Notes: generated from the sequence alone by a model not told the origin. DNA of 34,347 nt from Deltaproteobacteria bacterium (GCA_025363655.1 JANYDK010000031.1:1-34347), one strand, 5' to 3'; positions 1-8,491 are shown, numbered from the stretch's first letter. A program made the numbers and translations.

Positions 1-87
1 TGAAAGCTTGCGCGAAGCCCGGCGAAGCCGGGTCTTGAGTTGCTCGATGCCGTGGGCTTTGGCCCGCGGTACGCAATGCGGGTCCAT
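1..87 (-). CDS. 5' end of an unidentified protein (runs off the window)
   Basis: An ATG at 87 on the minus strand opens a frame that stays open for 29 codons to the window edge. It begins MDPHCVPRAKAHGIEQLKTR and is preceded by a purine-rich ribosome-binding stretch (GAGAGGGACAGG). It starts 12 bases after the stop codon of the RND pump gene, so it is probably the next gene of the same operon. The visible part is basic and has no signal peptide. Too little is present to assign a family. An open frame of this length could also be chance in GC-rich DNA, and the spacing and ribosome-binding site are the main support. Confidence 0.4.
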   Translation of the reverse strand, partial: MDPHCVPRAKAHGIEQLKTRLRRASRKLS

Positions 88-99
88 CCTGTCCCTCTC

Positions 100-3000
100 T
101 CACCCCACCTCGTTCGCCATCGTCGAAGAGGGCGGAGCCTGCGAAACACGCCCATTCGGATTCCGCGGCGTGCGGCCGAGATAGCGGTGAGCAAACACGA
201 GCAGCGGCGGCTGGACGATGCGCGTCACGATCGCCAGCATCAGTGAGCCACCGATGATCACGAGCGCGAGCGGCTTCTGCGTCTCCGAGCCGATGCCGTG
301 CGAGACGGCGGCGGGCATGAGGCCGAGGGTCGCCACCAGTGTCGCCATCAGGCCCGCGCGGAAGCGATTGACGGCTGCGCCTTGGGCAGCTTGTTCGAGC
401 GGCAATCCGTCGACGTTACGCAAGCGTTGGAAATACGTGACGACGAGGATCGCGTCCTGCACGGCGATGCCGAAGATGGAGATGAAGCCCATCGCCGCCG
501 ACACCGAGAAGTGCACGTGCATGAGGAGCAGCGCCGCCACGCCACCGGCGCAGGCGATCGGCACGTTGATGATGACGATGAGGGTGTCGATCCAGTTCTT
601 CACCGCGCTGTAGGTGAGGAAGCAGATGAGCACCAAGGTGATGGGGATGATCACCTTCAACCGATCGGTCGCTTCCTTCAACTGGTTGATCTCCCCGTCC
701 CACTCGAGGTGGGTGTCGTAGGGGAGCTTCACTTTGGAGCCGATCTTCGCCTGCGCGTCGGCGATGGTCGATCCGAGATCGCGGCCGCGCACCGAGAACT
801 TGATGGGCGAGTAGCGACGACCGTCTTCGCGATAGATGACCGCCGGTCCATCCTCGAGGGTGATGGCGGCGATTTGACCGAGCGGAATGGTCGCGCCCAT
901 CGGCGTCGAGACGGCGATCTCGCGAATCGCTTCGACCGAGTTGCGGAAGGGCTCGAGCCAGCGCACCGTCAAATCGAAGTAGCGCTCGCGTTCGTAGACC
1001 TCGGTGACGGCCTGGCCGCCGATCGCCGCTTGGATGACGTCCTCGACGTCACCGGTGTTGAGGCCGTAGCGCGCGCAGGCCGCACGATCGGGCACGATTT
1101 TCACGTTCGGCTGTCCGAGTGAGTGGAACATGCCGAGGTCTTTGACGCCGTCGATGGTCTTCATGACGTCGACGATCTCTTCCGCGAACTTCTCGTTGGT
1201 GACGAGGTCGGGCCCCACCACCTTGATCGAGTTCTCGCCCTTCACGCCGGAGACAGCCTCTTCGACGTTGTCGCTGATCATCTGCGAGAAGTTGAAGACG
1301 ACGCCGGGGAAGGCTTCGGTCATCTCCTTCGAGAGAATGTCGGTCAGCTTCTCCTTCGTCAGCCCCTTCTGCCACTCGTCGAACGGCTTCAGCGGCGCGA
1401 AGAGCTCGACGTTGTAGAAGCCCGACGCATCGGTGCCGTCGTCGGGCCGCCCGAGCTGCGAGATGACGGTGATCACCTCGGGATAGAGACGATTTTCGTT
1501 GGTGCACTCGATCTTCGGATCGTTGGGACAGCCACGGAGAATCGCGCGCATGCGACCGACGTACTTCGAGGATTGTTCGAGCGAGATCGAGGTCGGGAAG
1601 CTGGCGCGAATCCAGAAGTTGCCCTCCTCGAGCTTGGGCATGAACTCCTTGCCGAGCATCGGGAAGAGCACCACCAAGGCGACGATCGGCACCAGCGCGA
1701 AGAGCACGAACGGCGCCGGACGACGCACGCCCATCCGGAAGAGCGGATGGAAGAAGGCGTGGAGCCCCCGGAGGATGAAGTTCTCTTTCTCTTCCGTGGT
1801 GACGGCGATGAAGCGATCGGCGAGCACCGGCGTGAGGGTGAGCGCGAGGACGATGCAGCCGCCGATGGAGAACGCGTACGTGTACGCCATGGGCGAGAAG
1901 ATGACGCCGGCGACGCCGGTCATGGTGAAGAGCGGCAAGAAGGCGACGCCGATGATCACCGTCGAGAACGACATCGGCGAGGCCACCTCACGCGCGGCGG
2001 CGAGGATGCGATCGGCCATCGCTCCGCGCCCATGAGAGCCGAGGTGCTGGAATATGTTCTCCATCATGATGACGGTGGAGTGGACGACGATGCCGAAGTC
2101 GACCGCGCCGATCGAGATGAGGTTCGCCGGCGTATGCGTGACCACCATTCCGCTGAAGGCGATGAGGAGCGCGAGCGGGATGTTGAGCGCGGTGATCAGC
2201 GCGGCGCGCGCGTGGCTGAGGAAGATCCAGAGGACGAGCGTCACCAGCGCGATGCCGACGACCACGTTCTCGAGCACGGTGTGCGTCGTCAGCGCCACCA
2301 GCTTGCCGCGATCGTAGTAGGGGTCGATGTCCATCCCCGGCGGCAGGAGGTGGTTTTCCCGGATGAACGCGACGCGCTCGTAGATGCCCTTGAGCGTGCT
2401 CGGCGTCTCGCCGGCGTAGCGCATGAGCACGGTGCCCTGGACCGTGTCGGTGTCGTTGTCGCGTCCGACGATGCCGAGCCGAGGAGACGAGCCGATGTCG
2501 ACCTGCGCGACGTCGCGGAGACGAATCGGAATGCCGCCGATCTCGGCGATGACGATGTGCTCGATGTCGTGGACGTTGCGGAGCAGTCCGATGCCGCGCA
2601 CGTCGTAGCTCTGCTCGCCGATCGAGAGACGCTGTCCGCCGACGTTGCGGTTGGCGTTGGAGATGGCGCCGAGGACCTGCTCGAGAGATACGCCCTGGCC
2701 CTTGAGCCGGTGCGGATCGAGCTTGACCTGGTACTGCTTGGTCTCGCCGCCGAAGCTGACGACGTCGATGACGCCGTCGACTTGCTTGAACTGCCTCTCG
2801 AGAATCCAGTCCTCGGCGGTCTTCAAGTCACGCGTCGTGTAGCCCTTGCCGCGCAGCGTGTAGCGAAAAACCTCGCCGATCGCGCTCCACGGCGAGAGCG
2901 TCGGTTGCACGCCGGCGGGGAGCCGCACGTACGTCAGACGATTGAGCACTTCCTGGCGCGCCTTGCCGTACTCGACGCCCCATTTGAAGTAGCACTTCAC

Positions 3001-3276
3001 GTCGGAGAGCGAGAAGAGCGACTGGGAGCGAATGTGATCGAGGCCCGGCATGCCGGCGAGACCGACCTCGAGGGGCACCGTCACGTAGCGTTCGGCCTCC
3101 TCCGCGCCCGCGCCGCTCGGCTGGGTGATGATCTCGACCATCGGCGGCACCGGGTTGGGGTACGCCTCGATGTCGAGCTCTCGGTACGCCATGATGCCGG
3201 CCGCGAGGATCGCGACGGCAGTGGCGATGATGACGAACGGCATTCGCAATGCGAACGCCACGATGCGGAGCATCAT
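100..3276 (-). CDS. Heavy-metal efflux RND transporter, CusA/CzcA family
   Basis: This 1058-residue protein has the full length of an HME-RND inner-membrane pump, the proton-driven trimer that moves metal cations from periplasm or cytoplasm into an adaptor/outer-membrane channel. Visible features are the N-terminal membrane segment (about 5-30), a membrane block at about 335-500, a second periplasmic region, and a second membrane block at about 880-1040. The family phrase DNVEEAVSGVKGENSIKV is also present. The start is the first ATG of an ATG-ATG pair, with GGGGGAAGTCACC just upstream. In transmembrane helix 4 the proton-relay motif reads DFGIVVHSTVIMMEN: Asp393 and Glu406 match CzcA Asp402 and Glu415, but His399 stands where CzcA has Asp408. 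No adaptor or outer-membrane partner is adjacent; an adaptor gene lies at 19548-20714. The metal specificity cannot be read from the sequence. Confidence 0.93.
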   Translation of the reverse strand: MMLRIVAFALRMPFVIIATAVAILAAGIMAYRELDIEAYPNPVPPMVEIITQPSGAGAEEAERYVTVPLEVGLAGMPGLDHIRSQSLFSLSDVKCYFKWGVEYGKARQEVLNRLTYVRLPAGVQPTLSPWSAIGEVFRYTLRGKGYTTRDLKTAEDWILERQFKQVDGVIDVVSFGGETKQYQVKLDPHRLKGQGVSLEQVLGAISNANRNVGGQRLSIGEQSYDVRGIGLLRNVHDIEHIVIAEIGGIPIRLRDVAQVDIGSSPRLGIVGRDNDTDTVQGTVLMRYAGETPSTLKGIYERVAFIRENHLLPPGMDIDPYYDRGKLVALTTHTVLENVVVGIALVTLVLWIFLSHARAALITALNIPLALLIAFSGMVVTHTPANLISIGAVDFGIVVHSTVIMMENIFQHLGSHGRGAMADRILAAAREVASPMSFSTVIIGVAFLPLFTMTGVAGVIFSPMAYTYAFSIGGCIVLALTLTPVLADRFIAVTTEEKENFILRGLHAFFHPLFRMGVRRPAPFVLFALVPIVALVVLFPMLGKEFMPKLEEGNFWIRASFPTSISLEQSSKYVGRMRAILRGCPNDPKIECTNENRLYPEVITVISQLGRPDDGTDASGFYNVELFAPLKPFDEWQKGLTKEKLTDILSKEMTEAFPGVVFNFSQMISDNVEEAVSGVKGENSIKVVGPDLVTNEKFAEEIVDVMKTIDGVKDLGMFHSLGQPNVKIVPDRAACARYGLNTGDVEDVIQAAIGGQAVTEVYERERYFDLTVRWLEPFRNSVEAIREIAVSTPMGATIPLGQIAAITLEDGPAVIYREDGRRYSPIKFSVRGRDLGSTIADAQAKIGSKVKLPYDTHLEWDGEINQLKEATDRLKVIIPITLVLICFLTYSAVKNWIDTLIVIINVPIACAGGVAALLLMHVHFSVSAAMGFISIFGIAVQDAILVVTYFQRLRNVDGLPLEQAAQGAAVNRFRAGLMATLVATLGLMPAAVSHGIGSETQKPLALVIIGGSLMLAIVTRIVQPPLLVFAHRYLGRTPRNPNGRVSQAPPSSTMANEVG

Positions 3277-3504
3277 GGTGACTTCCCCCAGAGCGCGACG
3301 AATGCGCCTTCGAGTGCGTCACTATCGCCACGAGTGCGACGTCCCGTCACGCAGCAAGAATGTCCCGATGGAGCGCGTTTTTGCCGCGCGACATTCGATC
3401 GCCGATGCGGGTCATTCAGTCGCGCTCGAAGTCGCGAGCAATCGCTGCTTCGGGTTCTGCGGTGCGACAAGCGGACGCACGCCGGCGTCGAGTGCTGCTC
3501 TTGC

Positions 3505-4218
3505 TCAGCCGCCTGCGGCGTTCTTCTTCGTCACCACGCGATCGACGCTCGTCGATTTTCGCGGCCCGCGCCCCGACTCGCCCCGCGTCGCTTCGACGAT
3601 CGAAACGCCCTTGCGAGCACGCGTGCGGCGATAGGCCTCGAGCACGTCGTCTTCGTCCTCGCGCATCCACGCGCGCATCGCCGGCATCACGGCGCGTCCG
3701 TACGACGCGTCGAGGCGCAGTAAGAGGAAGTCGCGATAGAGCGCCTCGATGGCTCCTTCGAGCTCTTCGATCAGCTGAATACGCTCGAAAAAAGGCTCAT
3801 CGCCTTCGCCCTTGAGGAGCGCCGGAATCTTCACCCCAGAGAGCCCGAGCGTGTCGGCGGTGAGCACGAGCGCGAAGTCTTGCTCGCCCCGTCGCACCAT
3901 CAGCTTCGCCTGCGTCGGCAACTTTCCCTGGCGTAGCGCCTCGCGCGCCTCCGGTCTCCCGCTCGGCGCCTCGCCGGTGAGCTTGCTCTTCTCGACCTCG
4001 CGCTCGCCGAACGACTCGAGCGCGACCGACTTCTCGAGCCAGAGCTCGCAGTCTCCGAAGCCGGCGACGACGAAGCTCGTCTCGAAGAGCTCGCTCTCGA
4101 ACCAAAGCCACGCCAGGAACTCGCGCCCGAGAAACCGCCGCGACTCTTGCAGCTCGCCCGGCCCGTTCTCGGGTGCCGTCTCGCCTTCTTCTTCGAGCTT
4201 GTTCTTCTTCGCGCTCAT
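3505..4218 (-). CDS. RdgC-associated protein, probable C-terminal half of a split RdgC-like protein
   Basis: This 237-residue soluble protein has no signal peptide or membrane segment. Its start region is charged (MSAKKNKLEEEGE), then comes a conserved-looking block beginning FLGREFLAWLWFESE (about residues 29-43), a beta-rich middle, and a helical stretch around EELEGAIEALYRDFLLLRLD. The tail is basic and disordered. From memory, blocks like FLGREFLxWLW occur in the extended C-terminal part of proteins annotated as RdgC in several delta-proteobacterial lineages; this was not checked. It lies 38 bases downstream of the RdgC-like gene on the same strand, so the two are probably co-transcribed and may act together. 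RdgC proteins bind double-stranded DNA as rings and modulate RecA. The role of this half is unknown. Confidence 0.6.
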   Translation of the reverse strand: MSAKKNKLEEEGETAPENGPGELQESRRFLGREFLAWLWFESELFETSFVVAGFGDCELWLEKSVALESFGEREVEKSKLTGEAPSGRPEAREALRQGKLPTQAKLMVRRGEQDFALVLTADTLGLSGVKIPALLKGEGDEPFFERIQLIEELEGAIEALYRDFLLLRLDASYGRAVMPAMRAWMREDEDDVLEAYRRTRARKGVSIVEATRGESGRGPRKSTSVDRVVTKKNAAGG

Positions 4219-4256
4219 CGTCTTTTTCTTCTTCTCGAGCTCAGGCGTTCACGCGG

Positions 4257-4877
4257 TCAGATGTGGAGGGGAACGACGTCGACGCTCGAGAGCGCCGCCA
4301 GCTGCGCCTTCGGGAGCTCGAGCGCGGCGCCGGTGGTGTAGGGACCCGCCGGAAGAATGCGCATCCCGAACGTCTTCTCGAAGAGCTCGTAGAGAAACTC
4401 GGTGAGCACCGGCGAGCGCGAAAAGAAGCGCAGTTGCTGCGTCGCGGTGTTCCACGTCAAATCGACGACCTTGGTCGAGGGCACGCCATCGCGACGAAGG
4501 CGCCTTTCCACCAGGTCACGCAGCTCCGCCTTCTCGGCGCGCGAAATTCGCTCTTTGCCCGTCTTCGCTTTGTGCGCCTTCTCGGCCGCCGCCATCTTCT
4601 GCTTCACCAGCGCGGTCGGGAATTTCCAACGATCGACGCGCATCGCGAGGTTCAGGTAGTGCCCGAAGAAGACCGACTCGGCGCGAAACGACACCTCTTC
4701 ATCGAACGGCCGCTCGATCGGCATCCAGCCGATCGCTGCTTCCCCTTCGTCCTCCGGCGCGAGCGGCTTGAAGGCTCGCGCGCGCACCCGGGCGAGAAAG
4801 CGCGCGTGCAAATCTTCGGGGAGCGATCCCCGAACATAGAACTTGGCGTAACCGATGGAGCCTTTGAGGACGCCCAT
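4257..4877 (-). CDS. RdgC-like recombination-associated protein
   Basis: This 206-residue protein begins MGVLKGSIGYAKFYVRGSLP. It contains the RdgC-like succession of a short N-terminal strand, a GWMPIERPFDE segment, and a helical stretch with ISRAEKAELRDLVERRLRRD. A strand then follows (KVVDLTWNTATQQLRFFS), with a closing LTEFLYELFEKTFGMRI region. Classical RdgC of E. coli is about 300 residues; this one is shorter, and the next gene may supply the missing part. RdgC binds DNA without strong sequence preference and limits RecA loading. The start is an ATG at 4877 with no strong ribosome-binding site. The similarity is at the level of motif order and is moderate. Confidence 0.65.
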   Translation of the reverse strand: MGVLKGSIGYAKFYVRGSLPEDLHARFLARVRARAFKPLAPEDEGEAAIGWMPIERPFDEEVSFRAESVFFGHYLNLAMRVDRWKFPTALVKQKMAAAEKAHKAKTGKERISRAEKAELRDLVERRLRRDGVPSTKVVDLTWNTATQQLRFFSRSPVLTEFLYELFEKTFGMRILPAGPYTTGAALELPKAQLAALSSVDVVPLHI

Positions 4878-4940
4878 GGAGGACTCACAACGCGGGGGAG
4901 GCTGGAAGGCAACAGGACGGGCGATTGGCGTACGTGCGCG

Positions 4941-6116
4941 TCAGGTCGCGTCGAGCGTTCGTCGATCCATCGCCTTCCCACCGAGAAACGTCCTCCGCAT
5001 CGTCTCCACCGACCCCCCGTCGAACGTCCTCCCCATGGCCTCGTGTGCGTCACGCAGCAGGCGAAGCTCGCGCTTGCCGACCCGCCCATCGAGGATCGAC
5101 GCCAAGGCCAGCAGCCGCAGGGCGAGGTGCGATTCGGCGGGCGGCAGGTGTGGCAATTCGGCGAGAAAAATGGCCGGATCGTCGATGTCCTTCGGATCGG
5201 GAAAAGGCGTCACGCGTGCGCGGACCGAGGCGAGCAGAAGGACGAGGTTGGGATGGAGATCGCTCGAGCGGACGATGCAGGCGGCGACGGCGCGCACGGC
5301 GGTTTGGCGTCCGCGATCGCTGGGCGGGTGCGTCTCGTCGAAGGGCTCGAAGAGAACGTCGAGGGCTTCGCGAACGGCCGAGCCGCCGAGGGCGCGCACC
5401 CGAGCTTCGCGGAGCACGAGCCAGACGATGACCGCGCTCCATGCGGCGGTGACCGGAGCCGCGATCAGCGGTGCGTAGGCGCGGAGCGTGACGCGCACGA
5501 GGACGCGGCGGACGATCGCCTTGAAGATGAACTTCGTCGCCGCGGCCTTCAGCTTGTAGGCGAGGGACGCGAGCGCGAGTTGGAGGCGCGAGGCCTCGCG
5601 CATCGGATCGACGCCGAGGATCGGCTTGCGCGGGTTCGGGAGCTCGAGCGCCGCGCGGGCCATGATCGCGGCGACGGCGGGTCCTTCGGCGACGGCGTGA
5701 CCTCGCGCATCGGTCGTCAGCTCGAGACCGGAGACGCGCGCGAGGCGATGCACCGCGCGCAAGGCCAAGCTCCACATGTAAAGGATCTCGAGGAGCGAGA
5801 GCGGGACGACGACGGCGCCGTAGACCTCCCAGTAGCGAATCAGTTGGCCGCGATCGACGATCACCTCGGGCACGCCGAGCGCGCGGTGGACCAAGGTCTC
5901 GGCGAGGCCGGCGGCGAAGCCGAAGACGGCGCCGGCGATGGCCGCGTGGGTGATGGCGTTGCGGAACACCGACTCGATCTCGGCGCGCTGCTCGGCGTCG
6001 AGAATCCCGGGCGACTCTCGGTTCTTCGTCTCGGGTCGCGCGCCGTCGATGCGTCGGAGATAGCGGACACCGAGCCGCTCCATCCACGTCGGGGCATGCT
6101 GCGACCTCGGTTCCAC
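4941..6116 (-). CDS. Membrane protein with TerB-like C-terminal helical region
   Basis: The 391-residue product has a soluble N-terminus (ERLGVRYLRRIDGARPE) and a hydrophobic segment with many Ala and Gly (about 52-72, ITHAAIAGAVFGFAAGLAET). A second segment is at about 98-118 (VYGAVVVPLSLLEILYMWSL) and a third near 215-237 (PLIAAPVTAAWSAVIVWLVL). The C-terminus (about 330-390) is all-helical and includes LRLLALASILDGRVGKRELR, which resembles the DGxxxxxE pattern of TerB-like domains. From memory it may match a family that databases call LBF_2804; I cannot verify this. The start chosen is GTG at 6116; an ATG at 6083 (MERLGVRY) is an equally plausible start. It is transcribed divergently from the gene at 6182, with only 65 bases between them. 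Confidence 0.65.
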   Translation of the reverse strand: MEPRSQHAPTWMERLGVRYLRRIDGARPETKNRESPGILDAEQRAEIESVFRNAITHAAIAGAVFGFAAGLAETLVHRALGVPEVIVDRGQLIRYWEVYGAVVVPLSLLEILYMWSLALRAVHRLARVSGLELTTDARGHAVAEGPAVAAIMARAALELPNPRKPILGVDPMREASRLQLALASLAYKLKAAATKFIFKAIVRRVLVRVTLRAYAPLIAAPVTAAWSAVIVWLVLREARVRALGGSAVREALDVLFEPFDETHPPSDRGRQTAVRAVAACIVRSSDLHPNLVLLLASVRARVTPFPDPKDIDDPAIFLAELPHLPPAESHLALRLLALASILDGRVGKRELRLLRDAHEAMGRTFDGGSVETMRRTFLGGKAMDRRTLDAT

Positions 6117-6149
6117 CGAGCGATTCTACGCGGTAGGCTGGCCGAAGTT

Positions 6150-6170
6150 GCGAAGCCATCTTTGGCGAAG
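6150..6170. repeat. 21-bp intergenic repeat, copy 1
   Basis: The 21 bases here are identical to those at 19215-19235. The element has a GCGAAG at each end and a central GCCA-TCTT-TGGC that can fold into a 4-bp stem. This copy sits in the 65-bp divergent gap between the membrane protein gene and the DUF6483-like gene, ending 11 bases before the GTG start at 6182. A 21-base identity between two gaps is not expected by chance, and GC-skewed composition alone does not explain it. Confidence 0.7.
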
Positions 6171-6181
6171 ATAGAAGCACC

Positions 6182-6511
6182 GTGCTCAAAGACGATTGGC
6201 TCATGCGCACCGTCCATCGCCTGGTCGAGCTCCTCGCGCGCGCCACCACGGCTGCGCGCGAAGGTCGGCTCGACGAGGCGAAGAAGCAGCTCGACGAGGC
6301 CTATTCGGGTCAGCTCGGGATGCCGCGCCGCATGCTCGAGCGCCTCGATCCCGCGACCTGCGTCATGACGCTGGGCCGCGAGAAATCGAAGCTGCTCGTC
6401 ATGCTCCTCGAGGCCGAGGCCGAGATCGACGCGCTCTGCAGCAACGAAGGGCTGGCGGCCGTTCGCCGCGGTCGCGCCGCCGACGTGAAGAGCTTGATCG
6501 AGCCAGGGTGA
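6182..6511 (+). CDS. DUF6483-like protein
   Basis: This small 109-residue helical protein starts with GTG and reads LKDDWLMRTVHRLVELLARA, followed by REGRLDEAKKQLDEAYSGQLG. Both the opening (KDDWLMR) and the following amphipathic helix pair resemble the DUF6483 family, which I know mainly from Firmicutes. No catalytic motif or membrane segment is visible, and the helix-turn-helix arrangement looks TPR-like. Its TGA is 7 bases upstream of the ATG of the next gene, so the two are probably co-transcribed. The molecular function is unknown. Confidence 0.75.
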   Translation: MLKDDWLMRTVHRLVELLARATTAAREGRLDEAKKQLDEAYSGQLGMPRRMLERLDPATCVMTLGREKSKLLVMLLEAEAEIDALCSNEGLAAVRRGRAADVKSLIEPG

Positions 6512-6518
6512 CCTCGGC

Positions 6519-7331
6519 ATGTGCCTGATCGCCTTCGCGACCGACGATCCGATCTACGCGCTCGTGCTCGCCGCCAATCGCGACGAGTACCACGCGCGGG
6601 CCACCGCCGCGGCGCACGCCTGGGCCGATGCGCCGCACGTCTTCGGCGGGCGCGATCTCGAAGCCGGTGGGACATGGTTGGCGCTGGGGCGAATGGGTCG
6701 ACTCTCGGCGGTGACCAACGTGCGCTCATGGCCGCCCACGCGAGGCACTCGTTCGCGGGGCGCCCTCTGCGCGGAATTCGTCCGAGAAACGGAGCCGATC
6801 GGTGACTTCGCCGCCGCCGCCTTCGCCGAGCGCGCGTCGTTCGGCGGGTTCAATCTCCTGCTCTTCGAAGCGTTCGACACGTTCGACACGTTCGACGGAA
6901 AGATGATCCACGTCGGTGACGAAGGAGTCACCGAGGTCGCGCCAGGCCTCCACGCGGTGAGCAACGCCACGCTCGACACGCCGTGGCCGAAGTCACGCAA
7001 GGCGATGGCGACGATCGGGAGCCTGCTTCGTCAGACTCGCGGGGCTGACGGAGAGAAGCTCGACGACGACCTCCTCGCTGCGCGCCTCCTCGAGATGCTC
7101 GCCGATCGCAGCGAGGCTCCCGACGACGAGATTCCGCAGACCGGCGTGCCGTTCGAAATCGAGAAACGCTTCTCTCCGCTCTTCATCGCCGGCGAGGTCT
7201 ACGGCACGCGCGCTTCGACGGTGATTCTCTGGCGACGCGATGGGCTGATTCGGTACGAGGAGTGCTCGTTCGGTCCTGGCGGGGCAGCGACGGGCGTCGT
7301 CCAGCGGACGTTTGGAGCGGCATTGCGTTAG
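6519..7331 (+). CDS. NRDE family protein (TANGO2 homologue)
   Basis: The 270-residue protein begins MCLIAF, with the invariant Cys2. It carries the name-giving motif at residues 20-23 (LAANRDEYHAR), then GGRDLEAGGTWLALGRMGR and TNVR, all typical of the TANGO2/NRDE family (Pfam NRDE). The length matches the family. Family members are cytoplasmic and have been linked to haem or lipid handling and to Golgi organisation in eukaryotes, but their biochemistry is unsettled. The start is the ATG at 6519, 7 bases after the previous stop. A short in-frame tandem duplication of 9 bases (6871-6897) gives the peptide FDTFDTFD, which is probably a local expansion. Confidence 0.92.
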   Translation: MCLIAFATDDPIYALVLAANRDEYHARATAAAHAWADAPHVFGGRDLEAGGTWLALGRMGRLSAVTNVRSWPPTRGTRSRGALCAEFVRETEPIGDFAAAAFAERASFGGFNLLLFEAFDTFDTFDGKMIHVGDEGVTEVAPGLHAVSNATLDTPWPKSRKAMATIGSLLRQTRGADGEKLDDDLLAARLLEMLADRSEAPDDEIPQTGVPFEIEKRFSPLFIAGEVYGTRASTVILWRRDGLIRYEECSFGPGGAATGVVQRTFGAALR

Positions 7332-7438
7332 TCGGGCGGGTTATCCCCATGGGGTTGTCTATCTCATCCCCTTTAACTGTCTCGCGCACTGAATCGTTGA
7401 TCTTTCGTCCTCCGCCCCACCGAGTACCATGGTCATCG

Positions 7439-8491
7439 ATGCCGCTCCTTCCCACGCGGCCGCCGCTGCGGCGCTCGTCGGCGGCCCTCGTGGTCCCCGA
7501 TTTCGCGCTCGCCGCGGTGGTCCAGCGCCTCCTCGAGGGCACGCTCGCGCTCGGCCCTGGGCAGAAGCTCGTCGTCGTCACCGACAAGGCCAACCGCGAG
7601 GTGGCGCTGACCCTCACCGAGACCGCGGGGGCCGCGCGCATCCTCACCGAGACGCTCCTCCTCGACGAGCTCGCCCCGCGTCCGCACTACGCACTCGATG
7701 CGCGCGTTCGCCAAGCGATGGCCGGAGCGCAGGCGAGCCTCCTCCTCGTGAAGTTCGAGAAGGACGAGATGAAGATGCGCGCCGAGATCGTCGAGGAAGC
7801 GAAGCGCCTCGGCATCCGCCACGGGCACATCGTCGGCGTTCGTCGCGGAGCCTTGATTTCCGGCCTCTCCGTCGATCCTCGGCGCATCGCGGCGCTCGCA
7901 GGTGCCATCCGCGGAAGGCTGCAACCGAGCTCCAAGCTGCGCATCCGCAGCGCCGCGGGCACCGACCTCGTCGTCCAACTCGAGAAGTCGCATCGATGGG
8001 TCGAGTATTCGGGCATCGTCGCGCCCGGCGGTCGCGCCAACCTCCCGGCGGGTGAGCTCGTCACGAGTCCTGGCGACGTCGAAGGGGTCTTCGTCGCCGA
8101 TGGTTCGCTCGGAGACTCCGACGGCGAGCTCGCGCAGCTCCTCGATCGCACGCCGCTGACGCTCCGCATTTCGCGCGGTCGTGTGCGCGCGATCGAAGGT
8201 CGTGATGGCGCGCTCGCCCGTCGCATCGACGAACGCATCAAGCGTCCGGGCAACCTCGATCGCGTCGGCCTCGCCGGCTTCGGCACCAACGTCGGCATGA
8301 CCTCCTGCGTCGGCGACGTCTTCGCCGATCAGAAAATCCCCGGGTTTCATCTCTCACTCGGATTTCCCTTTCCGAAAGAGACGGGCGCGACGTGGGATGC
8401 GAGCAGTTGGGTCGCCTTCACCTCGGTCGGCGCCGACGTCGACGTCGACGGGGCTCCGATCATGCGCGCTGGTCGGTATCTCGTGGCCTGA
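7439..8491 (+). CDS. M29 aminopeptidase-like protein with incomplete metal site
   Basis: The 350-residue product resembles the second half of M29 metallopeptidases and the related NicX-type dioxygenases. Visible landmarks are LPAGELVTSPGDVEGVF (202-218), LAGFGTNVGM (278-287), GFHLSLG (302-308), TWD (318-320) and a C-terminal DVDGAPIMRAGRY. In M29 enzymes five residues bind two metals. Here Glu206, His304 and Asp320 are kept, while the Glu of the usual ELGxGTN is Ala279 and the His of the usual HWD is Thr318. It may therefore bind one metal or none. The ATG at 7439 is chosen because conservation starts after it; an in-frame ATG at 7349 is possible. It follows the NRDE gene by 107 bases that show no strong promoter. 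Confidence 0.75.
   Translation: MPLLPTRPPLRRSSAALVVPDFALAAVVQRLLEGTLALGPGQKLVVVTDKANREVALTLTETAGAARILTETLLLDELAPRPHYALDARVRQAMAGAQASLLLVKFEKDEMKMRAEIVEEAKRLGIRHGHIVGVRRGALISGLSVDPRRIAALAGAIRGRLQPSSKLRIRSAAGTDLVVQLEKSHRWVEYSGIVAPGGRANLPAGELVTSPGDVEGVFVADGSLGDSDGELAQLLDRTPLTLRISRGRVRAIEGRDGALARRIDERIKRPGNLDRVGLAGFGTNVGMTSCVGDVFADQKIPGFHLSLGFPFPKETGATWDASSWVAFTSVGADVDVDGAPIMRAGRYLVA

Noticed and set aside
18-32. CCCGGC-GAA-GCCGGG hairpin near the left edge
   Set aside because: It lies inside the partial coding frame and is explained by Arg/Ala codons; there is no T-run and no gene end nearby.
1123-3723. An 866-codon open frame antisense to the RND pump
   Set aside because: It is the mirror of a clear CusA/CzcA gene. 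Its product is Arg/Asp/Glu/His-rich low-complexity sequence without any family motif, as expected from GC-rich codon bias on the other strand.
7349-7439. Longer start (ATG 7349) for the M29-like gene
   Set aside because: The added residues are low-complexity and basic, contain no conserved feature, and would use up most of the gap needed for a promoter; not excluded.
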